This document shows positions 10,256 through 18,937 of a stretch of DNA of 64,000 bases, piece after piece. Position numbers and translations under genes: made by a program. The DNA lies in the NCBI GenBank assembly GCA_900465915.1, contig UBKJ01000002.1, positions 124,001 through 188,000 of the forward strand, read 5' to 3'. The notes beneath the pieces were generated by a model. The model did no database searches. It had not been told where the DNA came from and worked only from the letters and a program-made list of their open reading frames with translations. This DNA is from Hyphomicrobiales bacterium (GTDB lineage: Bacteria; Pseudomonadota; Alphaproteobacteria; Rhizobiales; Rhizobiaceae). Each line of letters begins with the position of its first letter. Position 1 is the first letter of the stretch.

Positions 10256-10477
10256 ATGAGCGACGACATCGTCCGCGACAGCAACGGCGCTGAATTGAAC
10301 GACGGCGATTCCGTCACGCTGATCAAGGACCTGAAGGTCAAGGGCACGTCCACCACGCTCAAGCGCGGCACGCTGGTGAAGGGCATCCGCCTCACCGGAA
10401 ATTCGGCCGAGGTGGAATGCAGCACCAAGCAGGTCAAGGGGCTGGTGCTGCGCACCGAGTTTCTGAAGAAGGCCTGA
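10256..10477 (+). CDS. PhnA/YjdM-like short protein
   Basis: This 73-residue protein has the C-terminal PhnA domain: DSNGAELNDGDSVTLIKDLK, KGTSTTLKRGTLVKGIRLTG and VKGLVLRTEFLKK. The zinc ribbon found at the N-terminus of the full-length E. coli protein is missing; short forms like this are common. Despite the name 'alkylphosphonate utilisation', the domain is not known to take part in phosphonate breakdown. The start is ATG 10256, five bases after the DUF2165 stop. A palindrome follows the stop. Confidence 0.88.
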   Translation: MSDDIVRDSNGAELNDGDSVTLIKDLKVKGTSTTLKRGTLVKGIRLTGNSAEVECSTKQVKGLVLRTEFLKKA

Positions 10478-10497
10478 CGTTTCGATCGGGATGTTTT

Positions 10498-10527
10498 GGA
10501 GCGCCGGTCCGATGGGATCGGCGCTCC
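10498..10527. repeat. Palindrome between convergent genes (mosaic element or terminator)
   Basis: A 13-bp stem (10498-10510 with 10515-10527, one G-U pair) has loop GATG. It lies between phnA and gbcB, which converge. There is no T-run on either side. The inner GTCC/GGAT part resembles the other mosaic repeats in the window. Confidence 0.55.
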
Positions 10528-10559
10528 ATTGCTTTGTTCCGGCTGGAAACGCGCCGGCG

Positions 10560-11675
10560 TCAGGCTTCGATCTCGACGCGGCCGCGCGGGCGGCTGCAGC
10601 AGGCGAGGATATAGCCTTCCGCGATCTCGTCGTCGCGGATGCCGCCATTGTGGGTCATTTCCGTCTCGCCGCCGAGGCACTTCACCTTGCAGGTGCCGCA
10701 GAGGCCGAATTCGCAGGCGCTGGGGATCTTGAGCCCGCCATTGCGCGCGGCGAGCAGGATCGTGTCGCTGGTCGCGCATTCCACCTCGACGCCCGACAGG
10801 CTGAACACCACGCTGGCGGTGGCGGCGACAGGCGCGGCCGGGGCTTCCGGCGCGGGCGTGGACGCGCCGAGGTCGGCGGGCAGGGGCACGGCGGCGATCT
10901 CGGTCGCCGGCTGGAAGCTTTCCTGGTGATAATGCGCCATGTCGAAGCCGGCCGCCTCGAGCAGGCCGCGCACGCCGTTCATGAACGGCTCCGGCCCGCA
11001 GCAGAACACCTTGCGCCGCAAAAAGTCGGGCGCGAGCAGCTCCAGCCGGGCGCGGTCGATGCGGCCGTGCAGGCCGGGCCAGACATGGCGCGCCGAGGAC
11101 TGCTCGACGAGGAAGGCGAGCCGCATGGCGTCGAGCCGGCCCGACAAAAGCTCCAGCTCCTTGCGGAAGATGATGTCGTCGGGCGAGCGCGCGCAATTGA
11201 TGAAGACGATGTCGGTCGAGGGCGCGCAGTCGAACAGCCAGCGCGTCATCGACATCATCGGCGTGACGCCGGAGCCGGCGGAGACGAACAGGTATTTCTC
11301 GGCCGGATGATGGGCCAGCGAGAAATCGCCGTTCGGCCCATAGGCCTTGATCTTCATCGGCGGGCGCAGATTGTCGAGCATCCAGCGGGTGCCGAGGCTG
11401 TCCTTCTGCGCCTTGACGGTGACCGAGACGTGGTAGGGGCGGGACGGGGTCGAGGACAGCGTATAGGTGCGCATGACCGGGCCGAGGCCGTCGGCGCGCT
11501 GGATCGGCAATTCCAGCGTGACGAACTGGCCCGGCGCGTAGCGGAACCAGTTGTTCTCGGCGCGGAAGGAGAAGGTCATCACGTCCGGCGCTTCCTCGAC
11601 GGCCGAAATGCATTCCAGCATTTGCAGCCGGTCGTTCCACGGCAGCATCTCGTCCAGATATTTCAGAGGCTGCAT
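10560..11675 (-). CDS. gbcB: Flavodoxin-reductase type electron transfer subunit of a Rieske demethylase (GbcB-like)
   Basis: This 371-residue protein passes electrons from NAD(P)H through FAD and a 2Fe-2S cluster to the Rieske oxygenase encoded upstream. An FAD-binding barrel (RYAPGQFVTLELP, MRTYTLSSTPS) is followed by the nucleotide domain (FVSAGSGVTPMMSMTRWLFD, FCCGPEPFM). After an Ala/Pro linker comes a plant-type ferredoxin domain whose cluster ligands are the Cys of ACEFGLCGTCKVKC and ILACCSR. The start lies 25 bp after the gbcA stop, so the two form one operon. The symbol follows the glycine betaine demethylase GbcAB; a stachydrine or other quaternary amine substrate is equally possible. 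Confidence 0.8.
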   Translation of the reverse strand: MQPLKYLDEMLPWNDRLQMLECISAVEEAPDVMTFSFRAENNWFRYAPGQFVTLELPIQRADGLGPVMRTYTLSSTPSRPYHVSVTVKAQKDSLGTRWMLDNLRPPMKIKAYGPNGDFSLAHHPAEKYLFVSAGSGVTPMMSMTRWLFDCAPSTDIVFINCARSPDDIIFRKELELLSGRLDAMRLAFLVEQSSARHVWPGLHGRIDRARLELLAPDFLRRKVFCCGPEPFMNGVRGLLEAAGFDMAHYHQESFQPATEIAAVPLPADLGASTPAPEAPAAPVAATASVVFSLSGVEVECATSDTILLAARNGGLKIPSACEFGLCGTCKVKCLGGETEMTHNGGIRDDEIAEGYILACCSRPRGRVEIEA

Positions 11676-11700
11676 CGGCCTTCCCGCTTCCCGTTCCGTT

Positions 11701-12957
11701 TCACGCCACGCGGCTCAGCCGCGCCGTCTCGCCGTTCTCGCCCTTGAGCCGCGGCGTCATGGTGTTGGCGTACCATTCGACAAATTGCATCACGCCGCCT
11801 TCATGTTCAACCGAATAAGGGCCGGGCTGGTAGGCGGGCGAGCGGATGCCGAGCGCGTTCTCCTCGACGATCTGGCGGTCCTGCGCGTTGGTCTGGATCC
11901 AGACATGGGTGAGCTCGTTCAGGTCGTAGTCGACGCCCTCGACCGCGTCCTTGTGCACCAGCCATTTGGTGGTGACCTGCGTCTCCTCCGGGCTAATCGG
12001 CAGCACGCGGAAGGAGATGGCGTGGTCGGCCATCAGGTGGTTCCAGGTGGTCGGATAGTTGAACAGCAGCATCGCGCCGATATTGGCGGCGCCCGTGACC
12101 TGGTCCGACAGCGGCTTCTTCACCGCCGCCTTGCCCGACATGGTGTAGCTGACCGCGCCGCGCAGCAGCGGGATGCGGGTGATGCGGAAGCGGCCGTCCT
12201 GCGACATGTTGAACTGGGCCGGCAGGCCGGCGGCCTCGCAATCCTTCCACAGGGCGTTGATCTCGGGATCCTCCATCACGCCCTGCACGCCGGTGGCCGA
12301 GGGGGCCTCGGGATAGGTGCGGCACAGCTCGGGATGGTTGGCGGCGCAGTGGTAGCACTCGCGGTTGTTCTCCCAGACCAGCTTCCAGTTGCCCTTCTCG
12401 ATAATGGTGCTCTCGAAGGCGACCTTGGCGTCCTTGATGTGGTGCGGGGCGAGATAGGGCTCGACCGTGGCGCGGAAGGCGTTGAAATCCGGGGCCTCGT
12501 CGGCGACGCAGACATAGATGTAGCCGGCGACCGTCTCGCAATGGACCGGCTTGAGGCCGTAATCGGCGGGCTTGAAGTCCGGCCCGACCTGGCGCGCGAA
12601 GAGAAGCCGGCCGTCCAGCTCGTAGGTCCATTGGTGATAGGGGCAGACCAGCTTGGTGGTGACGCCCTTCTCGGCCGAGCAGATGCGCGAGCCGCGATGG
12701 CGGCAGGCGTTGTGGAAGGCGCGTATGCCGCCCTGGCCGTCGCGCACGACGATGACCGGATAGGCGCCGATCTGCACCGTCATGTAGGAGCCGGCCTTGG
12801 GCAGTTCGCAATCGTGGCCGATGAACAGCCAGTCGCGGTAGAAGATGTTTTCGAGATCCTGCTGGTAGTAATCGGGATCGACGTAGAATTTCTGCTCCAG
12901 GCTGAAATTGGGATTGCGCCCGTCCAGCAGATTCAGCATTTCGTTGCGAACGTCCAT
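11701..12957 (-). CDS. gbcA: Rieske non-haem iron oxygenase (GbcA-like quaternary amine demethylase)
   Basis: This 418-residue oxygenase subunit probably removes a methyl group from a betaine as formaldehyde. The Rieske site is Cys85-x-His87 and Cys105-x2-His108 (NACRHRGSR ... VCPYHQW). The mononuclear iron site follows in WENNRECYHCAANHPEL, with His203 and His208. The N-terminus (LLDGRNPNFSLEQKFYVDPD) is characteristic of the GbcA/Stc2 branch. The gene is first in a minus-strand operon with its reductase and diverges from ugdH. Sequence alone does not separate glycine betaine from proline betaine as substrate. Confidence 0.85.
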   Translation of the reverse strand: MDVRNEMLNLLDGRNPNFSLEQKFYVDPDYYQQDLENIFYRDWLFIGHDCELPKAGSYMTVQIGAYPVIVVRDGQGGIRAFHNACRHRGSRICSAEKGVTTKLVCPYHQWTYELDGRLLFARQVGPDFKPADYGLKPVHCETVAGYIYVCVADEAPDFNAFRATVEPYLAPHHIKDAKVAFESTIIEKGNWKLVWENNRECYHCAANHPELCRTYPEAPSATGVQGVMEDPEINALWKDCEAAGLPAQFNMSQDGRFRITRIPLLRGAVSYTMSGKAAVKKPLSDQVTGAANIGAMLLFNYPTTWNHLMADHAISFRVLPISPEETQVTTKWLVHKDAVEGVDYDLNELTHVWIQTNAQDRQIVEENALGIRSPAYQPGPYSVEHEGGVMQFVEWYANTMTPRLKGENGETARLSRVA

Positions 12958-13301
12958 GGCGTCCAGCCCTCGCCTTGCCAGTTGGGCCGGTCCGGGCCGG
13001 CTGTCCTGACAGCGACTCCCAGCCGGCGGTGTTTCCCTTGCGCTCCAGAGGCGCCGCTTTTCGCGGGCGCGTCAGGGATTTATACCGCGCCGGCGCGAAA
13101 GGCGGAACTGCTTCCGTTAGAATGATTCAATCATTGAACTGTTCCAAATGCGCATTGGGATGCGACATGGGCTTCGCGTAAAGACGACACCGGCGAAAGG
13201 GGCTATGCGGGGCGAATGTCGAGGAAAAAGACGCGCCGCTTCATCCGCCTGTATAAGAGTGTGATAAAAGGCTTCCAACCAACGGCTGAAGGACTGATTC
13301 C
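12958..13301. other. Divergent intergenic region gbcA/ugdH
   Basis: The 344 bp without a supported gene must hold both promoters. The perfect 13-base palindrome TTCAATCATTGAA (13126-13138), with a nested TGATTCAATCA, may be an operator. A 19-codon frame starting at 13122 (ending KCALGCDMGFA) lacks a ribosome site and is not called. Confidence 0.4.
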
Positions 13302-14612
13302 ATGAAACTGGCGATGATCGGAACGGGCTATGTGGGGCTGGTTTCGGGCGTGTGTTTCGCCGAATTCGGCTTCAACGTGACCTGCGTCGACAAGAACCCG
13401 TCGATCATCGAAAGGCTTCAAGCTGGGCAGGTGACGATCTTCGAGCCGGGGCTGGACCAGCTCATGACCCGCAACATCCGCGACGGCAGGCTGGATTTCA
13501 GCACCGACCTCGCATCAAGCGTCGCCGACGCCGACGTGGTGTTCATCGCCGTCGGCACGCCGTCGCGGCGCGGCGACGGCGAGGCGGACCTGCAATATAT
13601 CGAGGCGGCCGCCGACGAGATCGCCGCCGCCATGAAGCCGGGCGCGGTGGTGGTGATCAAGTCGACCGTGGTGGTGGGCACCAACGCCGCCATCCGCGAC
13701 CGCATCGCCAGGGCGCGGCCGGGCGTGGCCTTCTCCATGGTGTCCAACCCGGAATTCCTGCGCGAGGGCTCGGCCATCGAGGACTTCATGCGGCCCGACC
13801 GCGTGGTGGTCGGCGTCGAGGACGAGCGCGGCCGCGAGGCCATGCGCCGGCTCTACCGGCCGCTCTATCTGCGCGAGACGCCGATGGTGATGACCTCGCT
13901 CGAAAACGCCGAGATCATCAAATACGCCGCCAACGCCTTCCTGGCCATGAAGGTGACTTTCATCAACCAGGTGGCGGACCTGTGCGAGAAGACCGGCGGC
14001 GACGTGCAGCAGGTGGCGCGCGCCATCGGCATGGACAACCGCATCGGCTCGAAGTTCCTGCACGCCGGGCCGGGCTTCGGCGGCTCGTGCTTCCCCAAGG
14101 ACACGCGCGCCTTCGCCGCCACCGGCAAGCGCTACGACGCGCCGCAGACGCTGATCGAGGAGGTGATCGCCGTCAACGAGGCGCGCAAGCTCTCGATGGC
14201 CGGGCGCATCGTCGAGGCGGCGCAGCGCAGCGGGGCGAAGACGGTGGCGGTGCTGGGCGTGGCCTTCAAGCCCAACACCGACGACATCCGCGAGTCGCCG
14301 GCGCTCGACATCGTCAAGGGCGTGCAGGCGGCGGGGCTGACCGTGCGCGCCCACGATCCCGAGGCGATGGAGGCGGCGCGGGACGCGCTGCCGGGCGTGG
14401 TCTGGTGCGGCTCGGCCTATGAGGCCGTGCAGGGCGCGGGCGTGACGGCGCTCCTGACCGAATGGAACGCCTATCGCGCGCTCGATCTCAAGCGCGTGGC
14501 GGCGGCGATGGACGGAAACGTGCTGATCGACCTGCGCAACGTGTTCAAGGCCGAGGACGTCGCCGGCAGCGGCCTCGACTATCGCTCGGTGGGCCGCACG
14601 CTCAAGGCGTGA
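13302..14612 (+). CDS. UDP-glucose 6-dehydrogenase
   Basis: This 436-residue enzyme oxidises UDP-glucose twice with NAD to UDP-glucuronate, a precursor of acidic polysaccharides and lipid A or LPS sugars. The N-terminal Rossmann motif GTGYVGL is at 7-13. The catalytic Cys263 lies in GFGGSCFPKDTRAF. The C-terminal UDP-binding domain contains LGVAFKPNTDDIRESPAL. Length is typical. It stands alone, between the gbc operon and a convergent LPS/lipid-related pair, which suggests but does not prove a joint role in surface glycans. Confidence 0.93.
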   Translation: MKLAMIGTGYVGLVSGVCFAEFGFNVTCVDKNPSIIERLQAGQVTIFEPGLDQLMTRNIRDGRLDFSTDLASSVADADVVFIAVGTPSRRGDGEADLQYIEAAADEIAAAMKPGAVVVIKSTVVVGTNAAIRDRIARARPGVAFSMVSNPEFLREGSAIEDFMRPDRVVVGVEDERGREAMRRLYRPLYLRETPMVMTSLENAEIIKYAANAFLAMKVTFINQVADLCEKTGGDVQQVARAIGMDNRIGSKFLHAGPGFGGSCFPKDTRAFAATGKRYDAPQTLIEEVIAVNEARKLSMAGRIVEAAQRSGAKTVAVLGVAFKPNTDDIRESPALDIVKGVQAAGLTVRAHDPEAMEAARDALPGVVWCGSAYEAVQGAGVTALLTEWNAYRALDLKRVAAAMDGNVLIDLRNVFKAEDVAGSGLDYRSVGRTLKA

Positions 14613-14658
14613 GCTTAAGCGGGGCGGCCCTGCCGCTCCGCACTTTTGCTGGAAATGC

Positions 14659-14982
14659 TTAGACGGCCCGCCGCTTCTTCTCGTTGGCGATCAGCCAGAG
14701 ATTGCGGATATAGACGACGAGGCCCAGCGCCTGGCCGGCGATGAAGACGGGGTCCTTGCGCTGGATCGAATAGACGAGCAGCAGCACGCCGCCGACCAGC
14801 GAGAAGAACCAGAACGCCACCGGCATCACGCTCTTGCGCGCCTTTTCCGAGGCCAGCCATTGCACCACGAAGCGCATGGTGAAGCAGAGCTGCGCCACGA
14901 AGCCCAGGATGATCCAGCCGTCCCACTGGGCGACGAAGACCTCGTGCAGCCAGCCCGACAGCGTGCCGAAAATATCAGTCAT
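14659..14982 (-). CDS. LAB-N domain membrane protein
   Basis: This 107-residue protein has three hydrophobic segments and the lipid A biosynthesis N-terminal domain: LGFVAQLCFTMRFVVQW, MPVAFWFFSLVGGVLLLVYS and GQALGLVVYIRN. Such proteins are usually encoded with a polyprenyl-phosphate sugar transferase, as here, and are thought to help flip or present the lipid-linked sugar. Its ATG overlaps the end of the upstream glycosyltransferase by 8 bases. The TAA stop is supplied by an end fragment of the mosaic repeat (AAATGCTTA). Confidence 0.87.
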   Translation of the reverse strand: MTDIFGTLSGWLHEVFVAQWDGWIILGFVAQLCFTMRFVVQWLASEKARKSVMPVAFWFFSLVGGVLLLVYSIQRKDPVFIAGQALGLVVYIRNLWLIANEKKRRAV

Positions 14983-15706
14983 GGGTGATCTCCGTCACGC
15001 GGGGGACGACGCGGCGGCGGCGGCGCAGCCACCAGACGCCGTAGAGGTCGAGCACGCCGCGCGCCGCGCGGTCGAGGATGCCGTAATTGGACTTGCCGTG
15101 GCGGCGCTCGCGGTCGGTCACGTCGACATGGACCGCGCCGAAGCCCTCGCGCAGGGCCAGCGCCGGCAGGTAGCGGTGCCAGCCGTCGAAATAGGGAAGC
15201 TGGCGGAACAGGTCGGTATGCACGGCCTTGAGGCCGCAGCCGGAATCGCGCGTGTCGTCCTTGAGGAGCGCGCTGCGCAGCTTGTTGGCGGCGCGGGAGG
15301 AGAGCTGCTTGAGCTTGGTGTCGGTGCGCTTGAGCCGCTGGCCGGCGGCGATGCCGATGGCGGGGCCGGCGGCGAGCAGCGCGTCGGCCAGCATGGGCAG
15401 GTAGATCGGGTTGTTCTGGCCGTCGCCGTCCATGGTGGCGACCACGGCGCCGCGCGCGGCGAAGACGCCGGAGCGAACCGCGGCGCTCTGCCCGGCGGAG
15501 CGGTCGTGGCGCAGGTGGCGCAGCGGCTTGCCGGCCTGGATGCGGCCCGCCAGCACGTCGCCGGTGGAGTCGGTCGAGCCGTCGTCGACGACGATCACCT
15601 CATAGGCGCGGCCCTGCATGGCGGCGTCGACCTCGTCCAGCAGGAAGGCCAGGTTGTCGGCCTCGTTCCGGCACGGGATGACCACTGAAATCGTTGGTGT
15701 GTCCAA
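14975..15706 (-). CDS. Family 2 glycosyltransferase (dolichol-phosphate mannosyltransferase type)
   Basis: This 243-residue GT2 enzyme probably moves a sugar from a nucleotide donor to polyprenyl phosphate. The motifs are ISVVIPCRNEADNLAFLLDE, VDDGSTDSTGDVL (UDP/GDP binding), TMDGDGQNNP (the DXD metal site) and DDTRDSGCGLKAV. It has no C-terminal membrane pair; the LAB-N protein encoded by the overlapping next gene may supply this. In relatives a third gene of the GT39/ArnT type often follows, but none is seen here. Substrate unknown. Confidence 0.87.
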   Translation of the reverse strand: MDTPTISVVIPCRNEADNLAFLLDEVDAAMQGRAYEVIVVDDGSTDSTGDVLAGRIQAGKPLRHLRHDRSAGQSAAVRSGVFAARGAVVATMDGDGQNNPIYLPMLADALLAAGPAIGIAAGQRLKRTDTKLKQLSSRAANKLRSALLKDDTRDSGCGLKAVHTDLFRQLPYFDGWHRYLPALALREGFGAVHVDVTDRERRHGKSNYGILDRAARGVLDLYGVWWLRRRRRVVPRVTEITHD

Positions 15707-15837
15707 GCGAAGAAATCCTTCATTCCTGCGCCGCCGGCGGTTCCGGGGTCTGGCGCGCGTGGGACGCTGGGCGGGCTCAATAGCATTGATTGACGCGCCG
15801 TGCCAAGGCGCTTCAAGAAAACTTCATCGGCTCCTTT

Positions 15838-16770
15838 CTAGCCCGCCGGAAACCAGCGGTCGAGCCAGTCGACGAAGCGGCGCGCCACGGCGTCGCGGCC
15901 GATCTCGTTGAGGCTCTCGTGGCGCATGCCGGGCAGGACGCCGCAATCGACCTTCCCGAAGCCGAGCGCGCGCATGCGGTCGCCGAGGCGGCGCACCGCC
16001 GCGCCGTTGGCGGTGGCGGGGTCCTCGGCGCCGCCGAGGAGATGCAGCGGCAGGCCGCGCGGCACGCGCGCGAGGTTGCGGTCGTCGGCGCCGCGCCGGA
16101 TCATGCGGAAGACGTCGATCCACAGCGCCACGCTGGCGTCGAAGCCGCAGAGCGGATCGGCGACATAGGCGTCGACCTCGGCCGCGTCGTGTGACAGCCA
16201 GTCGAAAAGCGTGCGATGGCCGGGCACGGCGCGGCCCCAGGCGCGGAAGGTGAGTTTCGGCAGCACGCCGCTCGGCACGTCGGAGCCCTTCAGCATGCGC
16301 TCGGCCTTGAGGATGGCGAGCGCGGCGAGGCTTTCGATCCCGCCGTCGACATTGGCGTTCCAGATCGCGGCGGCGTCGACCGTATCGGCGTGGCCGAAGA
16401 GATAGTTGAGCGCGATCAGCCCGCCCATGGAATGGCCGAAAAGGACGACCGGCAACCCCGGATGCGCCGCATGGATATGACGGTTGAGCGCCAGCACGTC
16501 GGCGAGCACGGGTTTGTAGCCGTCGCGCGCGGCGAAGAAGCCCCTGGGCGTCAGCGCATTGATATTGACGCCGTGGCCGCGATGGTCCTGCGCATAGACA
16601 TGATAGCCCGCGGCGTTGAGCGCCCGCGCGAAACGGGCGTAGCGGGCCGAGTGCTCGGCCAGCCCGTGCAGGATCTGCACCGCGCCGCGCGGGCGCTCGG
16701 CCGCGGCGAAGCGGTAGGGGATGGAGGCCCCGTCGGGGGCGGCGAGCCGATGGACGGTCGTGAACTGCAT
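15838..16770 (-). CDS. Alpha/beta hydrolase, serine aminopeptidase S33/monoacylglycerol lipase type
   Basis: This is a 310-residue hydrolase. The nucleophile elbow is FGHSMGGLIALNY, the oxyanion region ILHGLAEHSARYARFA, and YAQDHRGHGVN is typical of the group. A His near the C-terminus (MRHESLNE) completes the triad. It may act on lysophospholipids or monoglycerides; the substrate cannot be read from the sequence. I chose ATG 16770 (MQFTTVHRLAAPDG). The frame continues 20 codons upstream without family character. It is divergent from the ettA unit. Confidence 0.82.
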   Translation of the reverse strand: MQFTTVHRLAAPDGASIPYRFAAAERPRGAVQILHGLAEHSARYARFARALNAAGYHVYAQDHRGHGVNINALTPRGFFAARDGYKPVLADVLALNRHIHAAHPGLPVVLFGHSMGGLIALNYLFGHADTVDAAAIWNANVDGGIESLAALAILKAERMLKGSDVPSGVLPKLTFRAWGRAVPGHRTLFDWLSHDAAEVDAYVADPLCGFDASVALWIDVFRMIRRGADDRNLARVPRGLPLHLLGGAEDPATANGAAVRRLGDRMRALGFGKVDCGVLPGMRHESLNEIGRDAVARRFVDWLDRWFPAG

Positions 16771-17002
16771 GGCGGCATCTGATTTTATGGCGCTTAATTC
16801 GTCAATCGCCTTCTTCGGCCTGGCGCGCAAACAGGCGGCGGGCGATCTTTCGCTCTAAATTTCGCCAATCGGAATTTTTCTACAGATTTCGCTTGAAAAC
16901 GGGAAAAACCTGCGCAAATCTACGCGCCAATGGAGATGAGCACGGAGTTTGCGGAAAAATCCAGCGCCATCCAATTTGGATATCCTGACAACGAGTTTGC
17001 AG

Positions 17003-17089
17003 ACCGCCTGTGGAAGGGAGGAAACTTCCGTGGGCGGTAGCCAGAGGGGAAACCGGGTGACGGAAATATCCGCGCCCGGTTTCGTATTT
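17003..17089 (+). ncRNA. Candidate terminated structured RNA before ettA
   Basis: Two hairpins stand in series. The first pairs ACCGCC (17003-17008) with GGCGGT (17033-17038) and GGAAG (17012-17016) with CTTCC (17025-17029), leaving loop GGAGGAAA. The second pairs GAAACCGGG (17049-17057) with CCCGGTTTC (17075-17083), with an inner CGGA/TCCG stem, and is followed by GTATTTT. A separate promoter for ettA lies downstream, so this may be an independent small RNA or the end of a leader transcript. A 34-codon frame (ATG 16936, stop 17040) runs into the first hairpin. No known family was recognised. Confidence 0.4.
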
Positions 17090-17132
17090 TCAGCGCCCGC
17101 ATTTTCAGGCCCCTCGATCCCGCCGTTCCCGT

Positions 17133-17161
17133 TTGCGTCGGCGCGGCATTTGCCCTACATA
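17133..17161 (+). promoter_or_regulatory. Candidate sigma-70 promoter of ettA
   Basis: TTGCGT (17133-17138) and TACATA (17156-17161) are separated by 17 bases. They lie about 75 bp before the ettA start. Confidence 0.45.
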
Positions 17162-17235
17162 CGCGGCAGAAATCCTCATCGCCTTCCGGCGCCACGCGCC
17201 CGGACGCCTTTTCAACCGTGGAGACGACGCGCTTT

Positions 17236-18885
17236 ATGGCACGCCAGTTCATTTATCACATGTCGGGCCTCAACAAGGCCTACGGCAACAAGAAGATCCT
17301 CGAGAACATCCATCTCTCCTTCTATCCCGACGCCAAGATCGGCATCCTCGGCCCCAACGGCGCCGGCAAGTCGACCGTGCTCAAGATCATGGCCGGGCTC
17401 GACAAGGAATATACCGGCGAGGCCTGGCTGGCCGAGGGCGCGACCTGCGGCTATCTCCCGCAGGAGCCGGAGCTGGACGCCTCCAAGGACGTGCTCGGCA
17501 ACGTCATGGAAGGCGTGGCCGAGAAGAAGGCCATCATCGACCGCTACAACGAATTGATGATGAACTATTCCGACGAGACGGCCGACGAAGGCGCCAGGCT
17601 CCAGGACATCATCGACAGCCAGAACCTGTGGGACCTCGACAGCCAGGTCGAGATGGCGATGGAGGCCCTGCGCTGCCCGCCCGGTGACGCGGACGTCACC
17701 AAGCTTTCGGGCGGCGAGAAGCGCCGCGTGGCGCTGTGCAAGCTGCTCCTGTCCAAGCCCGACCTGCTGCTGCTGGACGAGCCGACCAACCATCTCGACG
17801 CCGAGACCACGGCGTGGCTGGAAAAGCACCTGCGCGAATATCCGGGCTCGGTGCTGATCATCACCCACGACCGCTACTTCCTCGACAACGTGACGGGCTG
17901 GATCCTCGAGCTGGACCGCGGCCGCGGCATTCCCTACGAGGGCAACTACTCCGCCTATCTGGAGGCCAAGGCCAAGCGCATGGCGCAGGAAGGCCGCGAG
18001 GAGGCCGCCCGCGAAAAGGCGCTGTCGCGCGAGCGCGAGTGGATTTCCGCCAGCCCCAAGGCGCGCCAGGCCAAGTCCAAGGCGCGCATCAAAGCCTATG
18101 ACGAGCTGGTCCGCCAGGCCGAGGACCGCCGCCCCGGCGACGCGCAGATCGTCATCCCGGTCGGCGAGCGCCTCGGCCAGGTGGTGATCGAGGTCGAGGG
18201 CCTGTCCAAGGGCTATGGCGACCGCCTGCTGATCGACGACCTGTCCTTCAAGCTGCCGGCCGGCGGCATCGTCGGTGTGATCGGCCCGAACGGCGCCGGC
18301 AAGTCGACCCTGTTCAAGATGCTGACGGGGCAGGAGCAGCCGGACAGCGGCGCGGTGCGCGTCGGCGACACGGTGCACCTGTCCTATGTCGACCAGAGCC
18401 GCGACGCGCTCGCCGCCGACAAGACCGTCTGGGAGGAAATCTCCGGCGGCAACGACATCGTCAAGCTCGGCAAGTTCGAGATGAACAGCCGCGCCTATTG
18501 CGGCGCGTTCAACTTCAAGGGCGGCGACCAGCAGCAGAAGGTCGGCAACCTCTCCGGCGGCCAGCGCAACCGCGTGCACCTGGCCAAGATGCTGAAATCG
18601 GGCGGCAACGTGCTGCTGCTCGACGAGCCGACCAACGACCTCGACACCGAGACGCTGGGCGCGCTGGAAGACGCGCTGGAGAATTTCGCCGGCTGCGCCG
18701 TCATCATCAGCCACGACCGCATGTTCCTCGACCGGCTGGCGACGCATATCCTCGCCTTCGAGGGCGACAGCCATGTGGAATGGTTCGAGGGCAATTTCGA
18801 GGATTACGAGGCCGACAAGGTCCGCCGCCTCGGCCCGGACAGCGTCAACCCCAAGCGGGTGACCTACAAGCCGCTGACGCGGTGA
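17236..18885 (+). CDS. ettA: Energy-dependent translational throttle protein EttA (ABC-F ATPase)
   Basis: This 549-residue cytosolic ABC-F protein binds the ribosomal E site and gates early elongation according to the ATP/ADP ratio. Two ATP cassettes are present: Walker [10 protein letters not shown] at 39-47 and again in [15 protein letters not shown]; signatures [12 protein letters not shown] and [12 protein letters not shown]; Walker [13 protein letters not shown] and [12 protein letters not shown]. The linker between them ([19 protein letters not shown]) is the tRNA-interacting motif of EttA. ATG 17236 gives the family start [13 protein letters not shown] strong terminator follows. In rhizobia and Agrobacterium the gene is also called chvD. 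Confidence 0.95.
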   Translation: MARQFIYHMSGLNKAYGNKKILENIHLSFYPDAKIGILGPNGAGKSTVLKIMAGLDKEYTGEAWLAEGATCGYLPQEPELDASKDVLGNVMEGVAEKKAIIDRYNELMMNYSDETADEGARLQDIIDSQNLWDLDSQVEMAMEALRCPPGDADVTKLSGGEKRRVALCKLLLSKPDLLLLDEPTNHLDAETTAWLEKHLREYPGSVLIITHDRYFLDNVTGWILELDRGRGIPYEGNYSAYLEAKAKRMAQEGREEAAREKALSREREWISASPKARQAKSKARIKAYDELVRQAEDRRPGDAQIVIPVGERLGQVVIEVEGLSKGYGDRLLIDDLSFKLPAGGIVGVIGPNGAGKSTLFKMLTGQEQPDSGAVRVGDTVHLSYVDQSRDALAADKTVWEEISGGNDIVKLGKFEMNSRAYCGAFNFKGGDQQQKVGNLSGGQRNRVHLAKMLKSGGNVLLLDEPTNDLDTETLGALEDALENFAGCAVIISHDRMFLDRLATHILAFEGDSHVEWFEGNFEDYEADKVRRLGPDSVNPKRVTYKPLTR

Positions 18886-18892
18886 GGTTTCA

Positions 18893-18926
18893 AAGGCCGG
18901 CGTGAAAACGCCGGCCTTGTTTTTTT
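18893..18926 (+). terminator. Rho-independent terminator of ettA
   Basis: The 10-bp stem AAGGCCGGCG (18893-18902) and CGCCGGCCTT (18909-18918) has loop TGAAAA and is followed by seven T (18920-18926). Confidence 0.95.
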
Positions 18927-18937
18927 GGAGAAGAGCC

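Noticed and set aside
13122..13181. A 19-residue Cys-containing peptide before ugdH (CSKCALGCDMG)
   Set aside because: There is no ribosome binding site, it overlaps the palindrome, and there is no sign of selection that I can see.
17003..17089. Known riboswitch classes (SAM-II, glycine, cobalamin, fluoride) for the hairpins before ettA
   Set aside because: None of the consensus cores that I remember can be placed on the sequence, and ettA is not a usual target.
16949..17557. A 202-codon frame upstream of and inside ettA
   Set aside because: It runs through the hairpins and the promoter and shares DNA with the conserved ettA frame. The translation is Arg/Pro/Ser-rich shadow sequence.
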